Assembly: GCF_014199435.1 (NCBI RefSeq)
Contig: NZ_JACIJP010000009.1
Coordinates: forward strand, 1-57,720
Reading direction: 5' to 3'
DNA length: 57,720 bases
From: Sphingobium subterraneum
GTDB taxonomy: Bacteria; Pseudomonadota; Alphaproteobacteria; Sphingomonadales; Sphingomonadaceae
Shown: positions 27,243 to 36,078 of the stretch, piece by piece
Numbering within the stretch: the stretch's first letter is position 1
Layout: every line of letters starts with the position of its first letter
Position numbers and translations under genes: made by a program
Notes under the pieces: model-generated
What the model saw: only the letters and a program-made list of their open reading frames with translations
The model's database searches: none
Told to the model about the DNA's origin: nothing

Positions 27243-28511
27243 ATGCGGGCTCGACAACTGATCCAGCGCTGGAAAGAGGATCCCAACGCCACCTACCAAA
27301 GCTGGTTTTTGTGGGACGAACGCCTGAAGAACTTCCGTTCGATCCGTCGCGGTCTTGCCCAAGTCGTTGACGCTATTGAGGATGGCAGTTTTGGCGTGGC
27401 GTACCGCGGCTCTTCGCTCGAGACCGTGGTCCATTCAATCGCCGAGCAGCGGCAGATTTTCAAAGGTGCCGACCACGCCTTTCTCTGGAAGCCGAAGCTG
27501 CGGATACCCGACATCTACGAGAACCCGGTCAACCAGCGCGCGTTTGGACAGCTACTGCACCATTGCGCCTGCTGCGATACCGCCGAAGAGGTTGTCGCCG
27601 GCATTCACGAGATCGATGCGCTGAAAATAAAGGGCTTGGGCCCGGCGGTTGCCAATCTTCTCTATTTCTTGCACCCGACTCTTGTACCCCCGTTCAACAC
27701 GGCTATCGTGAACGGGTTTAACAAGCTGACTGGTGCGAAAGTCAAACTTGGCAGTTGGCAGCACTTCCTCGCGATGCGTTCCGGCATGTTGGACCTCAAT
27801 GAGCAGTTTCGGGATCTGCTGTCCAATGACCTCGGGGCAATCGGAGGTTTGTTGTTCGATATTGGTTCCGGAAGGTACCCAGCGCCACCCCGTGACGATG
27901 TAGACGAAAAACCTGGAAACTGGATTGCGCGGCTTGAACAGGCACGCATTGAAGCCGCGGCCCTAAACAAGCCGCTCGCCAAACAGGGAGAAAGTGACCG
28001 CACGCACTCGGAGATACAGGCCTGGCTGAGAGACCTCGGCCATGCACTCGGATATGATGTCTGGATTGCGGCGAACGATCGCAGCCGCCTGCATGATGGC
28101 CGCAGACTAGGCGAAGGGTGCCTGACGTCATTGCCTGAAACTATTACGACCTCACGCGGCGGTGATGCCATTCGTCTGATCGATGTGCTCTGGTTGGACC
28201 AGGGCGCTGCCACGGTGGCGGCCGCTTTCGAGGTCGAGCATTCAACGTCGATTTATTCGGGCATTGTGCGTATGCTGGACTTGGCCTTGAGTGGCAGCGA
28301 CCTTCACGCCTCGGCCGGTCTTTATCTGGTTGCCCCCGATGCGCGCGAAGCTGAAGTCCGCGCCCAGGTATCCCGGCCCGCATTCAGCCGCATAGCCGAT
28401 CTGGAAATTGCTTACCTTTCCTACGGCGAGCTTGAGCGACATAAAGACGCGATCTCGCGATTTGGCTCGGGCCTCAAGGCCATAAAATCGATCGCGCGGC
28501 CTTTGCCTTGA
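27243..28511 (+). CDS. HhH DNA-binding plus PD-(D/E)XK nuclease-like protein
   Basis: 422 residues from ATG 27243; the frame is open to 27009 but that part is low-complexity and crosses the tandem repeat. The middle holds a helix-hairpin-helix of DNA-glycosylase style (LKIKGLGPAVANLLYFLHPT, then PPFNTAIVNGFNKLTG). The C-terminal 165 residues resemble the C-terminal domain of COG2958 proteins: HSEIQAWLRDLGHALGYDVW, then IDVLWLDQG, AAFEVEHSTSIYSGIVRMLD and YLVAPDAREAEV. The D...E-x-E pattern suits a PD-(D/E)XK nuclease. It is the only plus-strand gene between 15880 and 30116. A restriction, repair or defence role is possible; none is established. Confidence 0.7.
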   Translation: MRARQLIQRWKEDPNATYQSWFLWDERLKNFRSIRRGLAQVVDAIEDGSFGVAYRGSSLETVVHSIAEQRQIFKGADHAFLWKPKLRIPDIYENPVNQRAFGQLLHHCACCDTAEEVVAGIHEIDALKIKGLGPAVANLLYFLHPTLVPPFNTAIVNGFNKLTGAKVKLGSWQHFLAMRSGMLDLNEQFRDLLSNDLGAIGGLLFDIGSGRYPAPPRDDVDEKPGNWIARLEQARIEAAALNKPLAKQGESDRTHSEIQAWLRDLGHALGYDVWIAANDRSRLHDGRRLGEGCLTSLPETITTSRGGDAIRLIDVLWLDQGAATVAAAFEVEHSTSIYSGIVRMLDLALSGSDLHASAGLYLVAPDAREAEVRAQVSRPAFSRIADLEIAYLSYGELERHKDAISRFGSGLKAIKSIARPLP

Positions 28512-28515
28512 CTAC

Positions 28516-29451
28516 TTACATAGCTGAAGCCGGCGGTGGGAGCAGACCCAGCCACGCAACAAGACCCAGGACCAGCAATGCGATTGTGCTTTCCAAGGCG
28601 AGGCTTCTTCGCAGCGATCGGACTGCTGATCCGGTATCCCCGGTCTCCATAGCGGTTGCCAGCGCTGGCGTATAAACAAACCGGTTCGCTCCGGCCAGGA
28701 CGAGCATCAGGGCGAAGAGCATGAGTTTGACGAGCAGGAGTTGCCCGTAGAGCGTCGTAAACAGGTCGCCAAGATGGGCGGGCCCGACTAATATCCAGCT
28801 GTTGACCAGGCCCGATGCGATCAAAGCCGCGACCGCTCCCGAGCCGACGATGCCAAATCCATGCAGTGCCCGGTGCGACAGCACAACACGATCGTGGCTC
28901 TCGTCAATCGGCGGCATGAAAAGTAGCAGCAGCATTGCCAGCAAGGCACCGATCCAGATCCCGGCGGCCCAAAGATGGAGAATATCTGCGCTGAGATGGA
29001 CCCATCCGGTCAATCCCTCGTCCGCAGCGCCATGTCCCGCCCAGGCAAGCGTCGCCAATGCTATTGCGCCACAGAGCGAGGCCGTCTGCAGGACAAGAAT
29101 TGGTCGCCACCTGAGCAGCAAAGCGCACAGACCGCTCGCCACAAGTGCCAGCAGCCGAACCAGCCATGCGGTACCGATTGACGTCCCTGTTATCAGCATG
29201 GTCAAGGTCGCGCGATCGACTTCGGTGATCGGCACGTCCGCCATCGAAGCGGCAAGAACCATCATTGCTAAAACCGACAGCGCTATACCGAGGATTGATC
29301 CCCAAGCGAGGATCGATCGAAATGGCAGGACCGAGCCAGTTGCCCGTTCGGCTCCGCGAAGTGCATAGAGCCCGAACAGCGGAAGCCCAAAAAGCGCCAT
29401 CAGGTCGAGGTAGAGCCCCGACCTGATGGCTATGGAAACCGCTTCCGTCAT
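28516..29451 (-). CDS. copD: CopD copper-resistance inner-membrane protein
   Basis: About 311 residues from ATG 29451 with eight or so hydrophobic helices. Family landmarks are HLSADILHLWAAGIWIGAL (His-rich helix of CopD/PcoD), SHRALHGFGIVGSGAVAALI, and GQLLLVKLMLFALMLVLAGANR cut across the sixth to seventh helices. It is thought to move copper across the inner membrane together with CopC. It starts four bases after the copC stop. It is convergent with the nuclease-like gene, whose stop is four bases away. Confidence 0.88.
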   Translation of the reverse strand: MTEAVSIAIRSGLYLDLMALFGLPLFGLYALRGAERATGSVLPFRSILAWGSILGIALSVLAMMVLAASMADVPITEVDRATLTMLITGTSIGTAWLVRLLALVASGLCALLLRWRPILVLQTASLCGAIALATLAWAGHGAADEGLTGWVHLSADILHLWAAGIWIGALLAMLLLLFMPPIDESHDRVVLSHRALHGFGIVGSGAVAALIASGLVNSWILVGPAHLGDLFTTLYGQLLLVKLMLFALMLVLAGANRFVYTPALATAMETGDTGSAVRSLRRSLALESTIALLVLGLVAWLGLLPPPASAM

Positions 29452-29455
29452 CAAC

Positions 29456-29836
29456 TTAGTTCACCTTGAAAGTATAGGTACCCTGGATCCGGTGCGTGTC
29501 GGCAGACACAACATGATAATTGAGCTTGTAGGTACCCCGCGCCAGCGGGCGGGCCAGCGCTACGACGAGGGTCTTTCCGTCCGGCGCTACCGTCGCAGCC
29601 ACGCCATTGATCTTCATCGGTCCCATCTTCATCCCCGGCATTTCGGTCATGGTGAGATCGATGCCGGAAAATTGCCCGACAAGGTTTTCCGAGAAGGTCA
29701 GTTGGATGCGGGTGGGTGCTGCGACCGTAGCATTGGCCGCAGGCGTAGCACCGATGAGGCGCGGATGTGCCATGGCGGCGGTGGCCGAGAATGCAGCCGA
29801 CGTAAGCGCCAGGACATAGAGTGCTTTGCGAAACAT
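29456..29836 (-). CDS. copC: CopC periplasmic copper chaperone
   Basis: 126 residues from ATG 29836. The signal peptide ends AMA and the mature protein starts at His24 (HPRLIGATPA), the N-terminal Cu(II) ligand of CopC proteins. The second part of that site, D-x-H, appears in SADTHRIQG near the C-terminus. A Met-containing loop (TEMPGMKMGPMKING) could form the Cu(I) site. It is the first gene of a copC-copD operon, divergent from cnrYXH. Confidence 0.9.
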   Translation of the reverse strand: MFRKALYVLALTSAAFSATAAMAHPRLIGATPAANATVAAPTRIQLTFSENLVGQFSGIDLTMTEMPGMKMGPMKINGVAATVAPDGKTLVVALARPLARGTYKLNYHVVSADTHRIQGTYTFKVN

Positions 29837-30116
29837 TATCTTCTCCAATGATGCGGAGGTTTCCGCCAACACTGATTATTACGCACGGCAAACGACGACC
29901 CCTCATGGCGAAAACAAAAAAGTCGGCGCAGCCCGAACATTTTGTTGCGATTGCGGGGAGTGCAGCAAATTTTTTGAGGGCTTCGCTCCCGCGCCGCGTA
30001 TTTGCTAGTAGGTCAAGACAAAACTGCGTTGTGTCAGGCTTTTTGAGTAGGAGTCGCCACATTGCTTGAGCGAACCGGCGATGCTGGCGCTGGCCGTGAG
30101 GATTGGAGAACGGGCA
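29837..30116. promoter_or_regulatory. Divergent promoter region between copC and cnrYXH
   Basis: 280 bases without a gene, more AT-rich than its surroundings (GAAAACAAAAAAGTC and GCAAATTTTTTGAGG). It must contain the promoters of both operons, including any CnrH-dependent one. I could not assign -35/-10 boxes with confidence. Confidence 0.5.
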
Positions 30117-30398
30117 ATGACGAATGACCTTGATGTTTTGCTCCGTCGTTTGCGCGAGGAGCCGCTCCCTTCCGGGCTCGACCGTCTGGACCAGATGGTG
30201 TTCGAGCGTTTGGCATTGATCCAGCAATTTCCGCCTGAAGCGCTCAGACGGGCGAGCTTGTTTGCAATCGTCGGGGCAGCCCTGCTCGGCATGGCAAGCA
30301 GTGCGTTCTTGCCCTCGGAGGCGGCCAGTTCACCTTTGACATCCTTTGCGCTGGCAAATCCTCTTGCCCCATCGACGTTGCTATTGGGTGCGCGATGA
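30117..30398 (+). CDS. cnrY: CnrY-like anti-sigma factor
   Basis: 93-residue single-helix protein. The cytoplasmic N-terminus (MTNDLDVLLRRLREEPLPSG) would hold the sigma factor; one membrane helix (ASLFAIVGAALLGMASSAFL) follows, then a short periplasmic tail ending STLLLGAR. ATG 30117 was chosen because it gives the family-typical N-terminus. It overlaps the sensor gene by four bases (ATGA). Small size and order Y-X-H match Cupriavidus cnrYXH. Confidence 0.75.
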   Translation: MTNDLDVLLRRLREEPLPSGLDRLDQMVFERLALIQQFPPEALRRASLFAIVGAALLGMASSAFLPSEAASSPLTSFALANPLAPSTLLLGAR

Positions 30399-30829
30399 AC
30401 AAGCGTGCCTTGTTCCTGATCATTTTGGCCGGGTTCTCCGGCGCCCTGGGCGGGGTATTAGTTGGTCGGCAAGTTTCCGCTCCGCCTGAGGCAGGTGCTG
30501 CGCTCCATCAGCTTCTGCACCGGGATTTGGATTTGGACCCGCGTCAAAATGAGCAGATTGAAGTGCTTGAGCGTCAGTTTTCGGTCAAGTTGCAGGCGCT
30601 TCAACTCGAGATGCGCGCGGACAACGCGCGGCTCGCAGCGGCTATCGAGGCCGAACACGACAATGGCCCCCAGGTGGTTGCTGCAATCACAAGGAGCCAC
30701 GAGGTCATGGGCGAGCTGCAAATTGCAACGCTTGGACACATCTTCGCGATGCGGAAAGTGCTTCGTCCGGAACAGGCAGATAAATTTGACCGTGCCGTAG
30801 TTCAGGCGTTGACCGCCGACGTGCGGTGA
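30395..30829 (+). CDS. cnrX: CnrX-like periplasmic metal sensor
   Basis: 144 residues: an N-terminal membrane anchor (ALFLIILAGFSGALGGVLVG) and a periplasmic four-helix sensor. His38, His42, Glu59, His115 and Met119 have exactly the spacing of the CnrX metal ligands His42, His46, Glu63, His119, Met123. So the Ni/Co-type site is preserved. It follows cnrY with an ATGA overlap and is followed by the sigma gene with a GTGA overlap. The inducing metal here could be Ni, Co or Cu, since copper genes follow. Confidence 0.85.
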   Translation: MNKRALFLIILAGFSGALGGVLVGRQVSAPPEAGAALHQLLHRDLDLDPRQNEQIEVLERQFSVKLQALQLEMRADNARLAAAIEAEHDNGPQVVAAITRSHEVMGELQIATLGHIFAMRKVLRPEQADKFDRAVVQALTADVR

Positions 30830-31398
30830 GCATCGACTTTGCTACCTGTACCGACGGAGAGCTTGCGGCGCTTACGCTGGCGGGCCGCCAAACTGCCTTC
30901 GCCGAAATCCTGAATCGGCATCGAAAGCCGATCTACCGTCTCGTCCGCGGATTGGTCGGGGACAGCGAAGAAGCAATCGATTTGACGCAGGACTGCTTTG
31001 TCGCCGCTTATTCCCATCTGGGATCCTATGATGGGAATAGGCCCATGCGGGCGTGGCTGTCCCGTATCGCCATAAACAAATGTCGCGACTGGCGCCGCCG
31101 ACGCTTGGTACGCCGCCTCTTTTCCGGGGCCGAGGTCTGGAGTGAAGAGGAGGTCAGAGCAGTACCCGATGACGGACCATCAGCTTTTCAGACGCTGGCA
31201 GCAAAGGGGGAGCTTGGCCGCCTGACCAAGGCGATCGACCGGCTACCATCATCGCTTCGCGAAGTCCTGCTGCTGCGTACTGTAGAAGGATTGAGTCAGG
31301 CAGAAGCCGCCGCAGTTCTCGCAGTCAGCGGTAAGGCGGTCGAAACGCGCCTGCATCGCGCCCGGACGCGTCTTTCCGAATTTCTCGGCGATCGTTGA
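30826..31398 (+). CDS. cnrH: CnrH-like ECF sigma factor
   Basis: 190 residues from a GTG that overlaps the sensor stop. Region 2 reads DLTQDCFVAAYSHLGSYDGN with RAWLSRIAINKCRDWRRRR; region 4 reads SLREVLLLRTVEGLSQAEAA and ETRLHRARTRLSEFL. This is an extracytoplasmic-function sigma factor held by the CnrY/CnrX pair in the membrane and released on metal binding. The copA1 gene starts 86 bases downstream, so that operon is the obvious target. Confidence 0.88.
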   Translation: MSIDFATCTDGELAALTLAGRQTAFAEILNRHRKPIYRLVRGLVGDSEEAIDLTQDCFVAAYSHLGSYDGNRPMRAWLSRIAINKCRDWRRRRLVRRLFSGAEVWSEEEVRAVPDDGPSAFQTLAAKGELGRLTKAIDRLPSSLREVLLLRTVEGLSQAEAAAVLAVSGKAVETRLHRARTRLSEFLGDR

Positions 31399-31484
31399 GG
31401 GAAAATGGGAGTTCGTGCGTAAGGCATTATGAGTGGTTTCTGTCCCCGGCTCAGGGGACCTGTTAGCGATCGAGAGGGAACGAT

Positions 31485-33380
31485 ATGCGCCGGGCGCTGA
31501 ATCGCCGTGCTTTTATTCGCAATGCAACCTTGGCGGGCGGCGGTTTCGCGGCTTCGGCATGGTTCCCGGCTTGGGCCCAGTCGGGATCGGCGGGAATTGT
31601 GAAGCCGCTCCCGACTCTGGCAGGTAATGACATTGCCTTGCGGATTGCACACCAGGTGATGATGATCGATGGTCACCAAAGCCATGCGATCGGGATAAAC
31701 GGTACCGTACCTGCGCCCTTGATACGGCTGCGCCAGGGCCAGACGGTTCGCCTGGCTGTGACCAACGATCTTGAGGAAGACAGTTCGATCCACTGGCACG
31801 GCCTTTTGGTTCCCTTCCAGTTTGACGGTGTGCCAGGCGTCAGTTTCCCGGGCATCAAGCCAAGAAGTACGTTTGTATATGAGTTCCCGGTCGTCCAGGC
31901 CGGAACGTACTGGTATCATAGCCACTCGGGCCTTCAGGAGCAGCTTGGCCATTATGGTCCGATCGTAATCGATCCCGCCGGCGAGGACCCCATCCAATCT
32001 GATCGAGAGCACGTCATCGTGCTTTCTGATCACAGTCAGATGCACCCGCACGCGATCTATCGCAAACTCAAGCAGGTTGGCGGCGGCTATTTCAACCACC
32101 AGAGGCAGACCTTGGGTGGCCTGGCGAAGGGTGAGGATCAGCCGCTCAAGGACCGTCTTGAGTGGGGCAAGATGCGGATGGATCCTGCCGATATCTCGGA
32201 TGTGACCGGTTCGACCTACACCTATCTGGTCAACGGGCACGGGCCAAAAGACAACTGGACGGCGCTGTTCCGGCCGGGTGAGCGTGTCCGGCTTCGCGTT
32301 ATCAATGCCTCGGCCATGACCACGTTCAACGTCCGAATTCCCGGCCTCAAACTCAGTATCGTCCAAGCCGATGGACAAAATGTCAGACCGGTCGAAGTCG
32401 ATGAGTTCCAGATCGGGGTTGCCGAGACCTACGATGTAATTGTCTCGCCGTCCGACGATCGCGCCTATACTCTCGTTGGCGAATCCGTTGATCGCTCAGG
32501 CATGGCCCGGGCAACGCTTGCCCCCAGGGCTGGAATGGCCGCGGACGTGCCAAACCTGCGCAAGCGTCCCCTCGCGACCATGAAGGACATGGGTATGGAC
32601 ATGGCCGCCATGGATCCAGGCGCGGCCCAAGCAGGGGGCACCCCGGCAATGCCGGGTATGGATCACGCGGCCATGGGGCATGACATGACGGGATCCGCAG
32701 CTGGCGGGATGGCCGGGATGGATATGGGGTCAGGTCAGTCTGCTGGAGGCATGAACCATGGCTCGGCAGGGAGCGCGGCACCCGGCGGAGCTGCCGACAG
32801 CTCGATGGCTGGCATGGCCATGGGTTCGATGAGTATGCGGGATCCTGCCAATGCACCGCAAGTCAAAATGGGTCCTGGCGTGCAGACAATTTCTCCGATG
32901 CCGATGGATCGTACCGGCGAACCAGGGCAAGGGCTCGACGACGTCGGGCATAAGGTCCTTGTCTACCGCGATCTGATGGCCCTTGAGCGCAACCCCGATG
33001 TCCGTGCGCCCGATCGCGCCATGGAAATCCATCTGACCGGGAACATGGAGCGCTACATGTGGTCGTTCGACGGCGTGAAGTTCAGCGACAAACGCGAGCC
33101 CATTCCCTTTCTTGCGAACGAGCGCGTGCGCGTGACGCTTGTGAATGATTCGATGATGTCTCATCCAATTCACCTGCACGGACATTTTTTCGAACTGGTC
33201 ACGGGCCACGGCGAGTTTTCGCCGCGCAAGCATACGGTCAACGTGCAACCGGGCGGGAAGGTAACGTTCGACTTTACCGCTGATGCCGTGGGCGATTGGG
33301 CGTTCCACTGCCATATGCTTTACCACATGCATGCCGGGATGATGCGCGTTGTCTCGGTCCGTCCGCGAGGAGAAGCATGA
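31485..33380 (+). CDS. copA: CopA multicopper oxidase, copy 1
   Basis: 631-residue periplasmic Cu oxidase with a Tat signal (RRAFIRNATLAGGG). Copper sites: SSIHWHGLLVP, GTYWYHSHSG, HPIHLHGHFFELV, and HCHMLYHMHAGMM at the C-terminus. Between domains two and three is a long Met-rich insert, about residues 370-450 (repeats such as MDMAAMDPG, MPGMDHAAMGHD, GGMAGMDMG), typical of PcoA/CopA. It probably oxidises Cu(I) and binds additional copper. First gene after cnrYXH and coupled to copB1 by an ATGA overlap. Confidence 0.93.
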   Translation: MRRALNRRAFIRNATLAGGGFAASAWFPAWAQSGSAGIVKPLPTLAGNDIALRIAHQVMMIDGHQSHAIGINGTVPAPLIRLRQGQTVRLAVTNDLEEDSSIHWHGLLVPFQFDGVPGVSFPGIKPRSTFVYEFPVVQAGTYWYHSHSGLQEQLGHYGPIVIDPAGEDPIQSDREHVIVLSDHSQMHPHAIYRKLKQVGGGYFNHQRQTLGGLAKGEDQPLKDRLEWGKMRMDPADISDVTGSTYTYLVNGHGPKDNWTALFRPGERVRLRVINASAMTTFNVRIPGLKLSIVQADGQNVRPVEVDEFQIGVAETYDVIVSPSDDRAYTLVGESVDRSGMARATLAPRAGMAADVPNLRKRPLATMKDMGMDMAAMDPGAAQAGGTPAMPGMDHAAMGHDMTGSAAGGMAGMDMGSGQSAGGMNHGSAGSAAPGGAADSSMAGMAMGSMSMRDPANAPQVKMGPGVQTISPMPMDRTGEPGQGLDDVGHKVLVYRDLMALERNPDVRAPDRAMEIHLTGNMERYMWSFDGVKFSDKREPIPFLANERVRVTLVNDSMMSHPIHLHGHFFELVTGHGEFSPRKHTVNVQPGGKVTFDFTADAVGDWAFHCHMLYHMHAGMMRVVSVRPRGEA

Positions 33381-34630
33381 TGCGCTGCTTTCATCTTTTC
33401 GCTGGCGTTGCTGCCTTTGCGGTCCTTGTGACGGGTGAGGCGCAGGCCCAATCGATGCCGGGCATGCCGGGCATGAACACGCCACATGTCGCAGTCCCGG
33501 TGCCTAAAAAGAAGGCAACGAAGGCCCCACCAGGGGCGAATAAACGAAGGGCTGTGGCGAGGCCCCCTGCAAGGCGCGCGCGAGCCCCTGTAGCACATCC
33601 CGCAGCTCCGGCTCCAGTAGACCACACGGGGCATGACATGTCAGGGATGCAGATGTCTGCGCCGTCCGCCGAGACTCCCGTAGTGTCGCAATCCGGCGAG
33701 CATGCCGGGCATGATATGTCTAGCATGCCCGTCATGGCTCCGTCTTCCCAAACAAACGGCGCCGCAGCTGACGAAATGTCCGGCATGGATATGTCGCAGG
33801 GTTCCGGATCGGCCCTGGACCACAACATGGCCGACATGCCCGGAATGAAAGATCGGCACAGTGGGGGAACAAGCCTTTCTGCCGGTGAAGCGCCGGCTCC
33901 GGCACCGCCGTCAGATCACTATGCCGATCGCGTGTACGGGCCTGCTGCCATGGTGGATTCGCGAAGCTCGCTTCAGCGCGAACACGGCGGGACCAGCACT
34001 TCTTTCGTCTCACTGAACATCGCTGAATATCAGGTCAGGAATGGCAAGGATGGGTATCGCTGGGACGGCGAGGCCTGGTATGGCGGCGACGTCAACCGCC
34101 TTACCTTGAAGAGCGAGGGAGAAGGCGAGTTCCGGGGCGGCAAAGCGTTCATGGAAACCGCGGAGATCCAAGCGCTTTATAGCAGGGCAATCGACCCGTA
34201 CTGGAACCTGCAGGCAGGGGTCCGCTATGACTTCAGGCCCGATCCGTCCCGGACATATGCCACGATCGGCATCGAGGGGGTGGCACCTTACTGGTTCGAA
34301 ACAGAAGCGGCAGTTTTCCTGTCCAACAAGGGAGAAGTGCTTGGCCGTATCGAAGGGTATTACGACCAGAGAATCACCCAGCGGTTGATCCTCCAACCGC
34401 GCGTAGAGATCAATTTGTCGGCACAGGATGTTCCGGAAACCCGCATCGGGGCGGGCATTACCAATGCCGAGTTTGGCCTCAGGCTGCGGTACGAGCTGAA
34501 GCGCGAGTTCGCGCCCTACATCGGAATTTCGTACGATCGGCGTATGGGCCGAACGGCCGACTTTGCACGGGCGGACGGCGAGAATGTTTCGGCGACAAGT
34601 TTCGTCCTCGGTGTACGGACCTGGTTCTGA
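33377..34630 (+). CDS. copB: CopB outer-membrane copper-resistance protein, copy 1
   Basis: 417 residues from ATG 33377, inside the copA1 stop. Signal peptide, then a Met/His-rich N-terminal third (MPGMPGMNTPHV, HDMSGMQMS, EMSGMDMSQG) that binds copper. The C-terminal barrel contains YEVRNG-like YQVRNGKDGYRWDGEAWYGG, GVAPYWFETEAAVFL and APYIGISYDRRMGRTADFA, ending in Phe. It acts with CopA in periplasmic copper handling. Confidence 0.92.
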   Translation: MMRCFHLFAGVAAFAVLVTGEAQAQSMPGMPGMNTPHVAVPVPKKKATKAPPGANKRRAVARPPARRARAPVAHPAAPAPVDHTGHDMSGMQMSAPSAETPVVSQSGEHAGHDMSSMPVMAPSSQTNGAAADEMSGMDMSQGSGSALDHNMADMPGMKDRHSGGTSLSAGEAPAPAPPSDHYADRVYGPAAMVDSRSSLQREHGGTSTSFVSLNIAEYQVRNGKDGYRWDGEAWYGGDVNRLTLKSEGEGEFRGGKAFMETAEIQALYSRAIDPYWNLQAGVRYDFRPDPSRTYATIGIEGVAPYWFETEAAVFLSNKGEVLGRIEGYYDQRITQRLILQPRVEINLSAQDVPETRIGAGITNAEFGLRLRYELKREFAPYIGISYDRRMGRTADFARADGENVSATSFVLGVRTWF

Positions 34631-35352
34631 GTCCCGTCCGCCATCGCTTCCATGTCAGGTCGAGCCGACTGCACCGCTGGCTCGCGCTCATTATTGGCAC
34701 CCAATTGCTGCTCTGGTTTGCAAGTGGTCTGCTGATGAGTGTCCTTCCGATCGAAAGGGTGCACGGTGATCACCTGATCGATCGGTCGGCGCAAAATATC
34801 ACGATCGATGCTGATCATTCCGCGCTCGGCAGGATCCTGCAAACGGTAGGTCGTCCAGTCCGGGAAGTGCGGCTGCGCAGTTTGCTCGACAGACCGGTGG
34901 TCGAAGTGGAAGGTGTCGACAGTTCCTTGCAGCTCTTTGATGGGCAGAGCGGTCACCGACTTTCTCCGCTAAACGAACAGTGGGCGCGGTCGATAGCCAT
35001 GGGTGTCTATCGCGGGGCTGGAAAGCAGCCCCCTACGGCTTTGCATATTGCTCAAGCATCGACGGAATATCGCGGGCCACTTCCAGCTTGGCAACTGGCT
35101 TTTCCGGACGAAGAATCGACCCGAATCTATGTATCTGCAAACACAGGGAGAATTACAGCTGTCCGAAATGGGACTTGGCGGCTCTATGATTTTTTCTGGG
35201 GACTTCACATCATGGACTGGAAAAACCATGAGGATTTCAACACGCCTTGGTTGATGGCTTTTGCGGCAGGCGGTCTGGTTTTGGCATTGTGTGGAACAGT
35301 GCTGCTGTATTTCCGCTGGCCAAAGAAGCGGCGTAAACCCAAAGCCCTTTGA
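34627..35352 (+). CDS. PepSY-domain membrane protein
   Basis: About 241 residues. The first helix (LHRWLALIIGTQLLLWFASG) reads clearly from about 34669. The only upstream start candidate is CTG 34627, overlapping the copB1 stop as CTGA; the first TTG is at 34705, inside the helix. A single periplasmic PepSY-like domain (WQLAFPDEESTRIYVSANTG) follows, then FFWGLHIMDWKNHED and a C-terminal helix. The family is often linked to iron or copper reductases. It is coupled to the copAB genes. Confidence 0.75.
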   Translation: MSPVRHRFHVRSSRLHRWLALIIGTQLLLWFASGLLMSVLPIERVHGDHLIDRSAQNITIDADHSALGRILQTVGRPVREVRLRSLLDRPVVEVEGVDSSLQLFDGQSGHRLSPLNEQWARSIAMGVYRGAGKQPPTALHIAQASTEYRGPLPAWQLAFPDEESTRIYVSANTGRITAVRNGTWRLYDFFWGLHIMDWKNHEDFNTPWLMAFAAGGLVLALCGTVLLYFRWPKKRRKPKAL

Positions 35353-35512
35353 CCACTCCAGTTTATTTTCCCCCGGCATTCACGACGAGGAATTTGACTA
35401 AGTAGCGTTGTCAGATTTGATATAAAGCAAAGAATTTCTGAAAATTAAGAGTATCTCGCGCAAGCACAGAAGCGTAAAAATGTTTTTACCTTCTTGATAC
35501 CTGGAGCGTACG

Positions 35513-35959
35513 ATGAGGACATCTTCAATTCTCGCAGCATTGCTTGCATTCGCCATCCCTTCTGCAGCAATGGCTGCCGCGGACATTGCCGTTCACAGAG
35601 ATCCCGGCTGCGGATGCTGTGAGAAATGGGCTAACCAGGTGCGCCAACAGTTCGCGCGCCGGGTTGTCATCATCGACGATCTACAGCGCGTGGCGTTTCA
35701 GCGCGCGAAAGGCGTCCCAGGCAGACTTTCGTCCTGCCATACCGCGATCGTTGATGGCATGGTATTCGAAGGACACGTGCCCATCGCGGATATGAAGCGG
35801 GTGCTTGCGCAGCGACCTCGCGGCGTCGCCGGCCTCGCGGTTGCTGGAATGCCAATGGGATCGCCGGGCATGGAAGTGCGCGGGCAGGCACCGCAACCTT
35901 ATAATGTGATCGCATTTGGCCCAGGCGGAGAGAAGGTCTTTGCCCGCCACGGCAGGTAA
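35513..35959 (+). CDS. DUF411 metal-binding protein
   Basis: 148 residues with a signal peptide (to MAAA). Family motif DPGCGCCEKWANQV near residue 32-45, then LSSCHTAIVDGMVFEGHVP and IADMKRVLAQRP. The Cys cluster and HxP-type segment are diagnostic of DUF411, periplasmic copper/metal-binding proteins. The 160 bases before it (35353-35512) are AT-rich and probably contain its own promoter. The IS element lies 119 bases downstream. Confidence 0.88.
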   Translation: MRTSSILAALLAFAIPSAAMAAADIAVHRDPGCGCCEKWANQVRQQFARRVVIIDDLQRVAFQRAKGVPGRLSSCHTAIVDGMVFEGHVPIADMKRVLAQRPRGVAGLAVAGMPMGSPGMEVRGQAPQPYNVIAFGPGGEKVFARHGR

Positions 35960-36078
35960 AGTGGCCCGTCCGTACGCAGAATATCAGTACGCCATAAGCT
36001 TTGGCGGCTATTCCTATCCGCTCGCTCACATGCCCTCGGCACGACGCAAGCGTCAGCTTGTTTGCGCCTAATAACCTG

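Noticed and set aside
32550..32840. Met-rich repeats in copA1 as a possible DNA repeat array
   Set aside because: The repetition follows from Met/Asp/Gly codons in the protein; the spacers and units are irregular, so it is neither a CRISPR nor a satellite.
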